In this document: piece after piece, positions 28,461 through 37,368 of the stretch
How the letters are laid out: the number at the start of each line of letters is the position of its first letter
How positions within the stretch are numbered: the first letter of the stretch is position 1
Source of the DNA: Comamonas sp. SCN 67-35
Lineage (GTDB): Bacteria; Pseudomonadota; Gammaproteobacteria; Burkholderiales; Burkholderiaceae_C
Assembly: GCA_001725255.1 (NCBI GenBank)
Contig: MEFV01000007.1
Location: forward strand, 124,001 to 188,000
Direction: 5' to 3'
Length of the DNA: 64,000 bases
Translations under genes and position numbers: made by a program
The notes under the pieces: model-generated
What the model saw: the letters and a program-made list of their open reading frames with translations, nothing else
What the model was told of the DNA's origin: nothing
Database searches by the model: none

Positions 28461-29710
28461 GAATTGATGGGCAACACCGCCGCAGGCTTTGCGCGGCGCT
28501 GGCGGTACTGTTCGAGGAACTTCGCGAGGCGCCCGATCGCCTCGCGCAGATCGCTCTTGTGCGGCAGGAAGACGATGCGAAAGTGCTGGTTGTCCGGGTA
28601 GTTGAAGCCCGTGCCCTGCACCAGCATCACGCGCGTGGCGCGCAGCACCTCCATGAAGAACTGGCGGTCGTCCTCGATCGGATACATCTGCGGGTCCAGG
28701 CGCGGGAACATGTACAGCGCCGCCTTGGGCTTGACGCAGGTCACGCCCGGAATCGCGGTGATGAGCTCGTAGGCCAGGTCGCGCTGCACGCGCAGGCGCC
28801 CGCCTTCCTTGATCAGGTCGTTGATGCTCTGGTAGCCGCCCAGCGCGGTCTGGATCGCCCACTGGCCCGGCACGTTGGAGCCGAGCTTGAGGTTGGCCAG
28901 CATGTTCAGGCCCTCGATGTAGTCGCGCGCCTGCGCCTTGTCGCCCGAGACCACCATCCAGCCCGCGCGGTAGCCGCACGAGCGGTAGGCCTTGGAAAGC
29001 GAGTTGAAGGTGAGCGTGAGCACGTCGCTCGACAGGCTCCCCATCGCGGTGTGCCTGGCGCCGTCGTACAGCACCTTGTCGTAGACCTCGTCGACCAGCA
29101 GCACCAGGTCATGCTCGCGCGCCAACTGCACGATGCCCAGGAGCAATTCATCCGAATACAGCGCCCCCGTCGGGTTGTTCGGGTTGATGACCACGATGCC
29201 GCGCGTGCGCGGCGTGATCCTGGCGCGCATGTCGGCCAGATCCGGCATCCAGCCGTTGGCCTCGTCGCAGACGTAATGCACGGGCACGCCGCCCGCGAGG
29301 CTGGTGGCCGCCGTCCACAGCGGGTAGTCGGGCGCGGGCAGCAGCAGCTCGTCGCCGTCGTTGAGCAGCGCGTTGGTCGCCATCACGATCAGCTCGCTCG
29401 CGCCGTTGCCGAGATAGATGTCGTCCAGCGTCACGCCGGCGATGCCCTGCTGCTGCGTGTAGTGCATCACCGCCTTGCGCGCGGCGAAGATGCCCTTGCT
29501 GTCCGAATAGCCGGCCGACTCGGGCAGGTTGCGGATCATGTCCTGCACCACCTCGTCGGGCGGATCGAAGCCGAACGGCGCCATGTTGCCGATGTTGAGC
29601 TTGATGATCTTCTGCCCCTCTTCCTCCATCTGGCGCGCCGCGTCCACGATGGGGCCGCGCACGTCATAGAGCACGTTGTTGAGCTTGGAGGATTTGTGCA
29701 GAAGTTTCAT
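28436..29710 (-). CDS. alaA: Pyridoxal phosphate-dependent aminotransferase, AlaA type
   Basis: 424 residues of class I/II aminotransferases, closest in motif to glutamate-pyruvate transaminase AlaA. Seen are KLNIGNMAPFGFDPP, GNGASELI, VVINPNNPTGALYS and the PLP-lysine motif SLSKAYRSCGYRAGW. It interconverts pyruvate and alanine with glutamate. The ATG at 29710 (MKLLHKSSKLNN) fits the family; the upstream extension to 29797 is not conserved. The last seven residues and the stop codon come from a palindromic repeat, so the natural C-terminus was probably altered by repeat insertion. It lies upstream of hom-thrC on the same strand. Confidence 0.92.
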   Translation of the reverse strand: MKLLHKSSKLNNVLYDVRGPIVDAARQMEEEGQKIIKLNIGNMAPFGFDPPDEVVQDMIRNLPESAGYSDSKGIFAARKAVMHYTQQQGIAGVTLDDIYLGNGASELIVMATNALLNDGDELLLPAPDYPLWTAATSLAGGVPVHYVCDEANGWMPDLADMRARITPRTRGIVVINPNNPTGALYSDELLLGIVQLAREHDLVLLVDEVYDKVLYDGARHTAMGSLSSDVLTLTFNSLSKAYRSCGYRAGWMVVSGDKAQARDYIEGLNMLANLKLGSNVPGQWAIQTALGGYQSINDLIKEGGRLRVQRDLAYELITAIPGVTCVKPKAALYMFPRLDPQMYPIEDDRQFFMEVLRATRVMLVQGTGFNYPDNQHFRIVFLPHKSDLREAIGRLAKFLEQYRQRRAKPAAVLPINSKKEAASA

Positions 29711-29795
29711 GACCGCATGCCTGACAAACTGGCGAAACCTATAATTTGACCACATTTGCCCGCGCGGCCCACGCGGGCGCAGGCACGGCGGCACC

Positions 29796-30167
29796 ATGAA
29801 ATTCGAACCCGATCACAGCGACGCTCAAACCATCACCGGCTACGGACCGGGCTGGATCGCGGTCAACGCCGAACGCCTGACGCACAGCGTCGTCATCGGC
29901 GCCAACGGCGCGCGCTTCGACTGGGAGTGCGAGCGCTTCGAGGATCTGAGCGAAGCGCACTTCTCCAGGCTCGCCGAGCTCGACGCCGAAGTGGTCATCT
30001 TCGGCAGCGGCGAGAAGGGGCGCTTTGTCTCGCCACGCTGGCTCGGCCCGCTCATGAAGCGCCACATCGGCCTGGAGACCATGGACACGCACGCGGCCTG
30101 CCGCACCTACAACATCCTTGCCGGTGAAGGCCGCAAGGTCTTCGCCGCGCTGCTCGTCACCCACTGA
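29796..30167 (+). CDS. Mth938-like domain protein (DUF498/NDUFAF3 family)
   Basis: 123 residues of the Mth938/DUF498 fold: ITGYGPGWIAVN near the start, VVIFGSGEKGRFVSP in the middle, GLETMDTHAACRTYNIL and EGRKVFAALL at the end. The eukaryotic relative NDUFAF3 assists complex I assembly. The bacterial function is not established, though a role in respiratory complex or membrane-protein assembly has been proposed. It is divergent from alaA with 85 bases between and precedes the peroxiredoxin gene after 165 bases. Confidence 0.85.
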   Translation: MKFEPDHSDAQTITGYGPGWIAVNAERLTHSVVIGANGARFDWECERFEDLSEAHFSRLAELDAEVVIFGSGEKGRFVSPRWLGPLMKRHIGLETMDTHAACRTYNILAGEGRKVFAALLVTH

Positions 30168-30332
30168 CGCCCATGGCCCCAAGCCCGCGGCAGCGCCCCG
30201 CCAGCGCGCCCGGTCGCTGGCCTTTTTGGCTGCTACACGCTAAAATAGCTGCCTTGCAGCCGGGGGCATCCGCTACCGCACCCTACTTCCCCCGGCATTT
30301 TCACGGCTTTACACGAGAGAGATAACACCGCC

Positions 30333-30821
30333 ATGGCGATCGCTGTCAACAAACCCCTTCCAGAATTTGAAGCCAACGCGACAGGCGAAGTACAGGTCTC
30401 GAACGTTTCGCATCTGGGGCAAGCTCTGGTGCTGTATTTCTACCCCAAAGATAACACCCCCGGCTGCACGACGGAAGCGATGCAGTTCCGCGACAAGTAC
30501 AAGGACTTCGTGAAAGTCGGCGCCGAGGTCTTCGGCGTCTCGCGCGACAACATGAAGTCGCACGACGACTTCAAGGCCAAGCTGGAACTGCCCTTCGAGC
30601 TCATCGCCGACACCGAAGAAAAGATGTGCCACATGTTCGGCGTGGTCAAGAACAAGATCATGTACGGCAAGAAGGTCAAGGGCATCGAGCGCTCCACCTT
30701 CCTCATCAACGCCGACGGCATCGTCGTGCAGGAGTGGCGCGGCCTGAAGGTGCCCGGCCACGTGGAAGACGTGCTCAAGGCCGTCAAGGCCCTGAAAGCC
30801 CAGGTCAAGAAGGTCGCCTGA
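30333..30821 (+). CDS. bcp: Peroxiredoxin, Bcp/PrxQ type
   Basis: 162 residues. The peroxidatic Cys lies in FYPKDNTPGCTTEAMQF with the resolving residue pattern of the Bcp branch unclear (CTTE is Cys-Thr-Thr, not the Cys-x4-Cys of E. coli Bcp). VFGVSRDNMKSH and GIERSTFLI complete the thioredoxin-fold signature. It reduces peroxides using thiols in the cytoplasm. The start at 30333 follows an untranslated stretch with GAGAGAG about 8 bases upstream. A strong hairpin terminator at 30888-30914 follows. Confidence 0.92.
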   Translation: MAIAVNKPLPEFEANATGEVQVSNVSHLGQALVLYFYPKDNTPGCTTEAMQFRDKYKDFVKVGAEVFGVSRDNMKSHDDFKAKLELPFELIADTEEKMCHMFGVVKNKIMYGKKVKGIERSTFLINADGIVVQEWRGLKVPGHVEDVLKAVKALKAQVKKVA

Positions 30822-30887
30822 ACGCCCCCGCACCCGGGGCGGGCATGCATAATGGCCCCATGGGTCTGAGCCATCGCCACACACCAC

Positions 30888-30914
30888 AAGCCGCCCACCA
30901 GGGGCGGCTTTTCA
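30888..30914 (+). terminator. Intrinsic terminator between bcp and phoH
   Basis: Stem AAGCCGCCC / GGGCGGCTT with a five-base loop, followed by TTCATTTTC. It lies 66 bases after the bcp stop and 18 bases before the phoH ATG. It also lies inside a 20-codon open frame (30860-30922), which raises a possible attenuation role. Confidence 0.75.
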
Positions 30915-30931
30915 TTTTCTGAACCATCTCC

Positions 30932-32590
30932 ATGCCGCTGCCTCCCGCTCCCGCCAAACGCGCCGCCCTGCTGGCCACCAGTGCCTACGCCGCCACCGAG
31001 CCACGCAAGCGCCCTGCAAGCGCCCGCCATCCCGCCGACCCTGAACAACGTCCCCTCCCGGCGCCACGCGCTGCTGCAAGGCCCGCCACCGCACCCGCGC
31101 AATCCGGGCGTGCCGCTGTCCCCTCGGACGAGGCCGCCGGCCTGACGGCGGTGCGCCAGCGTGAACCGGCCGCGCGCAAGGCGGCCCGGCAAGCCGGCAC
31201 GGCCAAGTTGTTCGTGCTCGACACCAACGTGCTGCTGCACGACCCGTCCAGCCTCTTTCGCTTCGAGGAGCACGACATCCTCCTGCCGATGGTGGTGCTC
31301 GAGGAGCTGGACGCGCACAAGCGCGGCACCACCGAGGTCGCGCGCAACGGCCGCCAGGCCAGCCGCACGCTCGATGCACTGGTCGCCGCCGCCGGGCCCT
31401 CGGACATCGCCAGCGGCGTGCCCCTGAAAGGCACGGGCCAGCGCGCGGCCACCGGCCAGCTGTACTTCCAGACCGAACCGCTGAGCTACCAGCTGCCCGC
31501 GAGCCTGCCCCTGGGCAAGGCCGACAACCAGATTCTCGGCGTGGTGCACGCGCTGCGCGAACGCCATGCGCCGCGCGAGGTGGTTCTCGTCTCCAAGGAC
31601 ATCAACATGCGCGTGAAGGCACGCGCGCTGGGCCTGGCGGCCGAGGATTACCAGAACGACAAGGTTCTGGACGACGACGATCTGCTGTACTCGGGCTATC
31701 TCGCGCTGCCGCCCGACTTCTGGGCGAAGGCGGGCAGGAAGGTGGAGAGCTGGCAGAACGGAGCGCACACCTGCTACCGCGTGAGCGGCCCGCTGGTGGC
31801 GCAGATGATGATCAACCAGTTCGTCTTCTTCGAGGCCCCGGGCGAGCCCAGCCTGTACGCCCGCGTCACCGAAATACGCGAGAAGACCGCGGTGCTGCAG
31901 ACGCTCAAGGACTACGGCTCGACCAAGAATGCCGTCTGGGGCGTGAACACGCGCAACCGCGAGCAGAACTTCGCGATGAACCTGCTGATGGACCCCGAGG
32001 TGGACTTCGTCACGCTCACCGGCCAGGCCGGCACGGGCAAGACACTGCTGGCGCTGGCCGCGGGCCTCACGCATGTGCTCGACGAGCGCCGCTACACCGA
32101 AATCATCATGACCCGCGCCACCGTGAGCGTGGGCGAGGACATCGGCTTTCTGCCCGGCACCGAAGAAGAGAAGATGGGGCCCTGGATGGGGGCGCTCGAT
32201 GACAACCTCGAATTCCTCGCCAAGGGCGAGGGCAGCAGCGCCGGCGAGTGGGGGCGCGCGGCCACCAACGAGCTGATCCGCAGCCGCATCAAGATCAAGA
32301 GCATGAACTTCATGCGCGGGCGCACCTTCATGAACAAGTACGTGATCATCGACGAGGCGCAGAACCTCACGCCCAAGCAGATGAAAACGCTCATCACCCG
32401 CGCGGGGCCGGGCACCAAGATCATCTGCATGGGCAACCTCGGCCAGATCGACACGCCCTACCTCACCGAAGGCTCCTCGGGCCTGACCTTTGCCGTGGAT
32501 CGTTTCAAGGGCTGGGCCCACAGCGGCCACATCCTGCTCGCGCGCGGCGAACGCTCGCGCCTGGCGGATTTCGCCAGCGAGGTGCTCTGA
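30932..32590 (+). CDS. PhoH family protein with N-terminal PIN domain (PhoH2 type)
   Basis: 552 residues. The first ~90 residues are Ala/Pro/Arg-rich and look disordered. The PIN nuclease domain starts at KLFVLDTNVLLHDPSS, with acidic active-site residues later in VSKDINMRVKA. The PhoH ATPase occupies about 330-552 with Walker A GQAGTGKT near 363 and Walker B IIDEAQNLT. PIN-PhoH proteins studied elsewhere act as ribonucleases with RNA-unwinding activity. The start at 30932 comes only 18 bases after a terminator. Start sites within the disordered N-terminus cannot be excluded. It is cytoplasmic, and a palindromic repeat follows. Confidence 0.88.
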   Translation: MPLPPAPAKRAALLATSAYAATEPRKRPASARHPADPEQRPLPAPRAAARPATAPAQSGRAAVPSDEAAGLTAVRQREPAARKAARQAGTAKLFVLDTNVLLHDPSSLFRFEEHDILLPMVVLEELDAHKRGTTEVARNGRQASRTLDALVAAAGPSDIASGVPLKGTGQRAATGQLYFQTEPLSYQLPASLPLGKADNQILGVVHALRERHAPREVVLVSKDINMRVKARALGLAAEDYQNDKVLDDDDLLYSGYLALPPDFWAKAGRKVESWQNGAHTCYRVSGPLVAQMMINQFVFFEAPGEPSLYARVTEIREKTAVLQTLKDYGSTKNAVWGVNTRNREQNFAMNLLMDPEVDFVTLTGQAGTGKTLLALAAGLTHVLDERRYTEIIMTRATVSVGEDIGFLPGTEEEKMGPWMGALDDNLEFLAKGEGSSAGEWGRAATNELIRSRIKIKSMNFMRGRTFMNKYVIIDEAQNLTPKQMKTLITRAGPGTKIICMGNLGQIDTPYLTEGSSGLTFAVDRFKGWAHSGHILLARGERSRLADFASEVL

Positions 32591-32603
32591 TCGGCGAGCT
32601 GCT

Positions 32604-32652
32604 GAAAAAATAGCTGCCAGCGCATGTCCAGCAAGCGCTGGAGCCCTATTTC
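32604..32652. repeat. Intergenic palindromic repeat, copy 3 (phoH/ALDH)
   Basis: AAAAAATAGCTGCCAGCGC and GCGCTGG-AGCCCTATTT form an imperfect hairpin between the convergent phoH and aldehyde dehydrogenase genes. The core matches the other copies, with outer AATAGCTG / CTATTT arms well kept. A U-rich end could let it terminate both genes. Confidence 0.6.
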
Positions 32653-32663
32653 ATTGAAATTTC

Positions 32664-34196
32664 CTACACGTCAAAGCGCACACCCTGCGCCAGCGGCAGC
32701 GCACCGCTGTAGTTGATCGTGTTGGTGGCGCGGCGCATGTAGCCCTTCCAGGCGTCCGAGCCCGATTCGCGCCCGCCGCCGGTCTCCTTCTCGCCGCCGA
32801 ACGCGCCGCCGATCTCCGCGCCCGAGGTGCCGATGTTCACGTTGGCAATGCCGCAGTCGCTGCCGGCCGACGACATGAAGCGCTCGGCCTCGCCCAGGTT
32901 CTGCGTGAAGATGGCCGACGACAGGCCCTGCGGCACGGCGTTGTGCAGCGCCACGGCGGCCTGCAGGTCGCCGTCGTAGCGCAGCACGTAGAGGATGGGC
33001 GCGAACGTCTCCTGCGCCACCACCGCGCTCTGGCTCGGCATCTGCACCAGCGCCGGGCGAACGTACCAGGCCTGCGCCCCCAGCTCCTCGCACACGCGCT
33101 CCCCACCCTGCACCTGGCCACCCTCGGCGCGCGCCTGCGCCAGCGCCGCCTGCATGGCATCGAACGCCGCGCGATCGATCAAGGGGCCGACCAGCACGCC
33201 CTCCTGCAGCGGATCGCCCACCGCGATGCTTCGGTAGATCGCGCTCAAGCGCGCGAGCAGCGCATCGGCCACCGACACATGCACGATCAGGCGGCGCAGC
33301 GTGGTGCAGCGCTGCCCGGCCGTGCCCACCGCGGCGAAGGTGATGGCACGCGCCGCCAGCTCCAGGTCGGCCGAGGGCGTGACGATCATCGCGTTGTTGC
33401 CACCGAGCTCCAGGATGGCGCGCCCGAAGCGCTCGGCCACCTTCACCGCCACTTGCCGGCCCATGCGCGTCGAGCCGGTGGCGCTCACCACGCCCACCAG
33501 GGGACTCGCGGCCAGCGCCTCGCCCACCTCGCGCCCGCCCACCAGCAACTGGCTCACGCCCTCGGGCACGCTGCCCGGCCGCTCGGCATTCAGCGCCCGC
33601 ACCGCCTGTTGCAGCAGATGCTGGCAGGCGATGGCCGTCAGCGGCGTCTTTTCCGAAGGCTTCCAGACGATGGCATTGCCGCAAACGAGCGCCAGCGCCG
33701 CATTCCAGGACCACACCGCCACCGGAAAGTTGAAGGCCGAGATGATGCCCACCACGCCCATGGGATGCCAGGTTTCCATCATGCGGTGGCCGGGGCGCTC
33801 GCTCGCAATCGTCAGGCCATGCAGCTGGCGCGACAGCCCCACGGCAAAGTCGCAGATGTCGATCATCTCCTGCACCTCGCCCTGGCCTTCGCTGGTGATC
33901 TTGCCCGCCTCCAGCGACACCAGTTCCCCGAGCGCCGCCTTGTTCCGGCGCAGCAGCTCACCGAGGCGCCGCACCAGCTCGCCACGCACCGGCGCAGGCA
34001 CGCTGCGCCAGGCGAGCGCCGCCTCGTGCGCCGCGGCGATCGCCTGGCGAGCCTGCTCGCCGCCGCAGTGCCCGAGCCGCGCCAGCTCCGCACCGTCGCG
34101 CGGCGAGCGCGCCACCTCTTCACCCGGCGGCAAGCCCGCCTCATCCAGCCCCAGAGCCAGCCTGAGCCGCTCCCAACGTACGCGCGTATCCATCAT
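32664..34196 (-). CDS. Aldehyde dehydrogenase family 7 (alpha-aminoadipic semialdehyde / piperideine-6-carboxylate dehydrogenase-like)
   Basis: 510 residues. It has the ALDH7 (antiquitin) signatures: NFPVAVWSWNAALALVCGN, ATGSTRMGR, ELGGNNAMIV with the general base Glu, and the catalytic Cys in GTAGQRCTTLRRL. The C-terminal part reads GTSGAEIGGAFGGEKETGGGRESGSDAWK. ALDH7 enzymes oxidise alpha-aminoadipate semialdehyde in lysine breakdown (AmaB in Pseudomonas) or related aldehydes. A start of MMDTRVR at 34196 or MDTRVR at 34193 is equally possible, with AGGCA upstream. It lies 19 bases downstream of dnaB on the same strand. No lysine catabolic neighbour is present, so the substrate is inferred from the family. 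Confidence 0.88.
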   Translation of the reverse strand: MMDTRVRWERLRLALGLDEAGLPPGEEVARSPRDGAELARLGHCGGEQARQAIAAAHEAALAWRSVPAPVRGELVRRLGELLRRNKAALGELVSLEAGKITSEGQGEVQEMIDICDFAVGLSRQLHGLTIASERPGHRMMETWHPMGVVGIISAFNFPVAVWSWNAALALVCGNAIVWKPSEKTPLTAIACQHLLQQAVRALNAERPGSVPEGVSQLLVGGREVGEALAASPLVGVVSATGSTRMGRQVAVKVAERFGRAILELGGNNAMIVTPSADLELAARAITFAAVGTAGQRCTTLRRLIVHVSVADALLARLSAIYRSIAVGDPLQEGVLVGPLIDRAAFDAMQAALAQARAEGGQVQGGERVCEELGAQAWYVRPALVQMPSQSAVVAQETFAPILYVLRYDGDLQAAVALHNAVPQGLSSAIFTQNLGEAERFMSSAGSDCGIANVNIGTSGAEIGGAFGGEKETGGGRESGSDAWKGYMRRATNTINYSGALPLAQGVRFDV

Positions 34197-34215
34197 GTGC
34201 CTGCCTTGTCCTGTC

Positions 34216-35637
34216 TCAATAATCATCCATCTGCTCGATCGCCAGATTCTCGAAGCGCGTCTGATCCTTCTGAAAGAAGAGCTTGACCGTGCCCGTCGGC
34301 CCGTTGCGCTGCTTGCCGATGATGATCTCGGACACATTGGGCTCCTTGCTCTCCTTGTTGTAGTAATCATCGCGGTAGATGAACATGATGATGTCCGCGT
34401 CCTGCTCGATCGCGCCCGATTCGCGCAGATCGCTCATCATGGGACGCTTGTCGGTGCGCGTCTCCACGCTGCGATTGAGCTGCGAGAGCGCGATCACCGG
34501 GCATTGCAGCTCCTTGGCCAGCATCTTCAGGCCGCGCGAAATCTCGCCCAGCTCGGTCGCGCGGTTCTCGCCCTGCGAGCCGCCCGAGCCGCTCATGAGC
34601 TGCAGGTAGTCGACCACGATGAGGCCGAGCTTGCCGCACTGGCGCGCCAGGCGCCGCGCATTGGCGCGCAGTTCGGACGGCGTCAGGCCCGGCGTCTCGT
34701 CGATGTGCAGCGACACGCTGCGCAGGCGCTCGATCGCTTCCGTCAGGCGCGGCCACTCCTCGTCGGTGAGCTTGCCAGTGCGCAGATGCCCCTGGTGGAT
34801 GCGGCCGATCGAGCCGACGATGCGCACCGCGAGCTGCGCGGCGCCCATTTCCATCGAAAAAATCGCCACCGGCAGCTGCTCGTTGAGCGCCACGTGCTCG
34901 GCGATATTGACCGCGAGCGAGGTCTTGCCCATGGACGGGCGCGCCGCCAGCACCACCAGATCGCCCGCCTGCAGACCGCTGGTCATGCGATCCAGATCGG
35001 TGAATCCCGTGGGCACCCCGGTCACGTCCATGGGGTTGTCGGCCATTTCAGTGACGCGATCGAGCAGCGTCACCACGAGCGACTCCATGGCCTGGAAGCC
35101 CTGCTTCATGCGCGAGCCTTCCTCGCCGATGGCGAAGATCCTCTGCTCGGCCTCGTCGAGGATGCGATCCACGGGCCGCCCCTGAGGGTTGAACGCATTG
35201 GTCGCAATCTCGTCGCTCGCCGTCACGAGCTTGCGCAGGATCGCGCGCTCGCGCACGATTTCGGCGTAGCGGCGGATGTTGCTCGCGCTCGGCACGTATT
35301 GCGCCAGGCTGTTGAGGTAGGCGAGACCGCCGGTTTCCTCGGCCCGCCCCAGGCTCTGCAGGCGCTCATACACCGTGATCACGTCGGCCGGCTTGCCGGC
35401 GCCCACGAGCGTGCCGATGGCCGCGTAAATCTGCTGGTGCTCGTTGCGGTAGAAATCTCCATCCACCAGCAGATCGCCCACCCTGTCCCAGGCCATGTTG
35501 TCCAGCAGCAGGCCCCCGAGCACGCTGGACTCGGCCTCGATGGAATGCGGAGGAACGCGCAGCCGCGCCACCTCCTGGTCGGCGAATCCCGTTGGATCAA
35601 ACACTTCCAGCGGCGCGGAAATCACGGCAGACATCAA
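34216..35637 (-). CDS. dnaB: Replicative DNA helicase DnaB
   Basis: 473 residues. The N-terminal domain (PPHSIEAESSVLGGLLLDN) is followed by a linker and the RecA-like motor with Walker A ARPSMGKTSLA and Walker B LIVVDYLQLM. No intein or insertion is seen. The hexamer unwinds DNA at the replication fork. It lies near the rpsF-priB-rpsR-rplI operon on the same strand, separated by the opposite-strand PilZ gene; in many betaproteobacteria dnaB directly follows rplI. A start of ATGATG makes the first codon ambiguous by one residue. Confidence 0.97.
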   Translation of the reverse strand: MMSAVISAPLEVFDPTGFADQEVARLRVPPHSIEAESSVLGGLLLDNMAWDRVGDLLVDGDFYRNEHQQIYAAIGTLVGAGKPADVITVYERLQSLGRAEETGGLAYLNSLAQYVPSASNIRRYAEIVRERAILRKLVTASDEIATNAFNPQGRPVDRILDEAEQRIFAIGEEGSRMKQGFQAMESLVVTLLDRVTEMADNPMDVTGVPTGFTDLDRMTSGLQAGDLVVLAARPSMGKTSLAVNIAEHVALNEQLPVAIFSMEMGAAQLAVRIVGSIGRIHQGHLRTGKLTDEEWPRLTEAIERLRSVSLHIDETPGLTPSELRANARRLARQCGKLGLIVVDYLQLMSGSGGSQGENRATELGEISRGLKMLAKELQCPVIALSQLNRSVETRTDKRPMMSDLRESGAIEQDADIIMFIYRDDYYNKESKEPNVSEIIIGKQRNGPTGTVKLFFQKDQTRFENLAIEQMDDY

Positions 35638-35835
35638 TCACATCATCCTGCAAAACAATGCGGGCTATGCTAACCACGCGAAGGCACGAAGTCACGGAAC
35701 AAGGCTGTGGACAACAGGTGCACAAGCCCCCGGGAATCTGTGCATGGCTCCGTTCGGAGCCTCTGCCGCGACAGAGGTTGCGCAGGCGCCAGCGGGCGCT
35801 AGCATCGCGGATGTCACGCCACCCACGGGATCGCC

Positions 35836-36201
35836 ATGCCATACGAGCGCCGCCACTACGTCCGCGTCCAGTTTGATTCTCCAGGCCAGCTGCGATGGGC
35901 CGGACAGGCCGTTCCCGTGCGCGTCCTGGATCTGTCACTCAAGGGAGCCCTGCTGCAGGCCACATCCGACGCCGCCGTGCTGCATCCCGGACTGCTGTGC
36001 GAGCTCACCGTGCCGCTGGCGCGCCAGGAGTACATCGCCATGTCGGTGCAAGTGACCCACCTGCAGGAGGAAAGCATAGGCGTCGTCTGCCACGGCGTGG
36101 ACATCGACAGCATCACCCACCTGCGCCGTCTCATCGAGCTCCAGCTGGGTGACCCGGCCCTGCTGGATCGCGATCTGGCGCAACTCAGCGGCCTGCATTG
36201 A
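35836..36201 (+). CDS. PilZ domain-containing protein
   Basis: 121 residues forming a single PilZ domain. The cyclic-di-GMP motifs are RRHYVR (RxxxR) near residue 5 and DLSLKGALL (D/NxSxxG) near 36. It may bind c-di-GMP and act on pili, motility or surface polysaccharide. It is inserted between dnaB and rplI on the opposite strand from both. It shares with rplI a hairpin terminator at 36209-36234. Confidence 0.85.
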   Translation: MPYERRHYVRVQFDSPGQLRWAGQAVPVRVLDLSLKGALLQATSDAAVLHPGLLCELTVPLARQEYIAMSVQVTHLQEESIGVVCHGVDIDSITHLRRLIELQLGDPALLDRDLAQLSGLH

Positions 36202-36208
36202 GGCAAAA

Positions 36209-36234
36209 CAAAAGCCGCCCGAGAGCGGCTTTTG
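36209..36234. terminator. Bidirectional intrinsic terminator between the PilZ gene and rplI
   Basis: CAAAAGCCGC and GCGGCTTTTG arms around CCGAGA give A- and T-rich flanks on both sides, so it can end the PilZ transcript on the plus strand and the rplI transcript on the minus strand. Confidence 0.8.
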
Positions 36235-36255
36235 CTTTGGGCGACACGGGCTCTG

Positions 36256-36708
36256 TCAGGCCGTTTCACCGTAGACGATGACCGTCAGATCAACGGAGAC
36301 GTCCGTGTGCAGCACCACCGTGACGGTACTCTCGCCCGCGGCCTTGATCGGGCCGTTGGGCATGCGGATCTGCGCCTTGTGCACCTTCACGCCCTGGCGA
36401 TGCAGCTCGTCGGCGATGTCGTAGCTCGTGACCGAGCCGAACAGACGGCCATCCACCCCCGCCTTCTGCGTGAGCTTGATGGTGGTTTCGGCCAGCTGGG
36501 CCGCATGGGCCTGCGCCTGGGCGAGCTTTTCGGCCGCGGCCTTTTCCAGCTCGGCGCGCCGGGCTTCGAATTCGGCCTTGGCGGTGGCCGTGGCGCGGTG
36601 CGCGCGCCCCGTGGGGATCAGGTAGTTGCGGGCGTAACCGTCCTTGACCTTGACGATGTCGCCGAGCGCACCGAGGTTGACAACCTTGTCGAGCAGAATG
36701 ACTTGCAT
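36256..36708 (-). CDS. rplI: 50S ribosomal protein L9
   Basis: 150 residues, with the typical [33 protein letters not shown]-domain in form, a long central helix and the C-domain ([17 protein letters not shown]). L9 binds 23S rRNA near the L1 stalk base. Last gene of rpsF-priB-rpsR-rplI, 14 bases after rpsR. The run of central Ala/Lys/Glu residues is the family's connecting helix. Confidence 0.98.
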   Translation of the reverse strand: MQVILLDKVVNLGALGDIVKVKDGYARNYLIPTGRAHRATATAKAEFEARRAELEKAAAEKLAQAQAHAAQLAETTIKLTQKAGVDGRLFGSVTSYDIADELHRQGVKVHKAQIRMPNGPIKAAGESTVTVVLHTDVSVDLTVIVYGETA

Positions 36709-36722
36709 GGAATGGGTGCTCC

Positions 36723-37010
36723 TCAGATCTTGTGCTGGTCGCTGTAGGGCACCAGTGCCAGGAAGCGCGCGCGCTTGATGGCGGTGTTGAGCTGGCGCTG
36801 GTAGATAGCGCGCGTGCCCGTCAGGCGCGCGGGGATGATCTTGCCGTTCTCGGCAATGAAGTCACGCAGCGTATCGACATCCTTGTAGTCGATTTCCTCG
36901 ACGCCCGCGACGGTGAAACGGCAGAAACGCTTGCGCTTGAACAGCAGGGACTGGTTGTTGCGCCTGCCGTTCTTGCCATTCTTGCCGTTCTTGTTGAATT
37001 TCCTGAACAT
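36723..37010 (-). CDS. rpsR: 30S ribosomal protein S18
   Basis: 95 residues. The S18 core [24 protein letters not shown], in pattern, and the C-terminal [26 protein letters not shown] are standard. The N-terminus carries three tandem Asn-Gly-Lys units ([10 protein letters not shown]) that look like a nine-base repeat expansion. S18 pairs with S6 in the small subunit platform. It lies between priB and rplI, spaced 12 and 14 bases. Confidence 0.97.
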   Translation of the reverse strand: MFRKFNKNGKNGKNGRRNNQSLLFKRKRFCRFTVAGVEEIDYKDVDTLRDFIAENGKIIPARLTGTRAIYQRQLNTAIKRARFLALVPYSDQHKI

Positions 37011-37022
37011 GGTCTGAACCTT

Positions 37023-37343
37023 TTAAAACTGATGCGGTTGAAACTCACGGATATGAAACACCACGCCTTTGCCGTTTCGCCCCTGCGCCAGAAAGCCCTG
37101 AAAATCCCAGAGACTCCCCAGCGCCTGACGTGCCAGCCTCTCGGCCTGGGTGCCAAAGGCCACAGCCTTGATACCCAACGCAATCTGGCGCTGCGCTCCC
37201 GCCTCCTGGCCCGTCGAAACATGCACCAGCTGCATGTCCAGCACGGGCAGGCCCGCGGGCGTATGGCGCAAGGGCTGCACCTGCTCCAGGCTTGCCGTCA
37301 GGCTGGCATGGTTGCTCGCGTGCGCGCCACCGGTCGTGTTCAC
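37023..37343 (-). CDS. priB: Primosomal replication protein N (PriB)
   Basis: 106 residues, a single OB-fold resembling single-strand DNA-binding proteins: [27 protein letters not shown], in outline, and [19 protein letters not shown] at the end. PriB helps restart stalled forks with PriA. The start is a GTG at 37343, supported by position between rpsF and rpsR as in other betaproteobacteria and gammaproteobacteria. The distance to rpsF is 25 bases. Confidence 0.92.
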   Translation of the reverse strand: MNTTGGAHASNHASLTASLEQVQPLRHTPAGLPVLDMQLVHVSTGQEAGAQRQIALGIKAVAFGTQAERLARQALGSLWDFQGFLAQGRNGKGVVFHIREFQPHQF

Positions 37344-37368
37344 ATCCGCCGTTGGTGACGTGCCCGGG

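Noticed and set aside
30225..30260. Possible half copy of the palindromic repeat upstream of bcp
   Set aside because: The outer arm AAATAGCTGCC is present but the core and second arm are missing.
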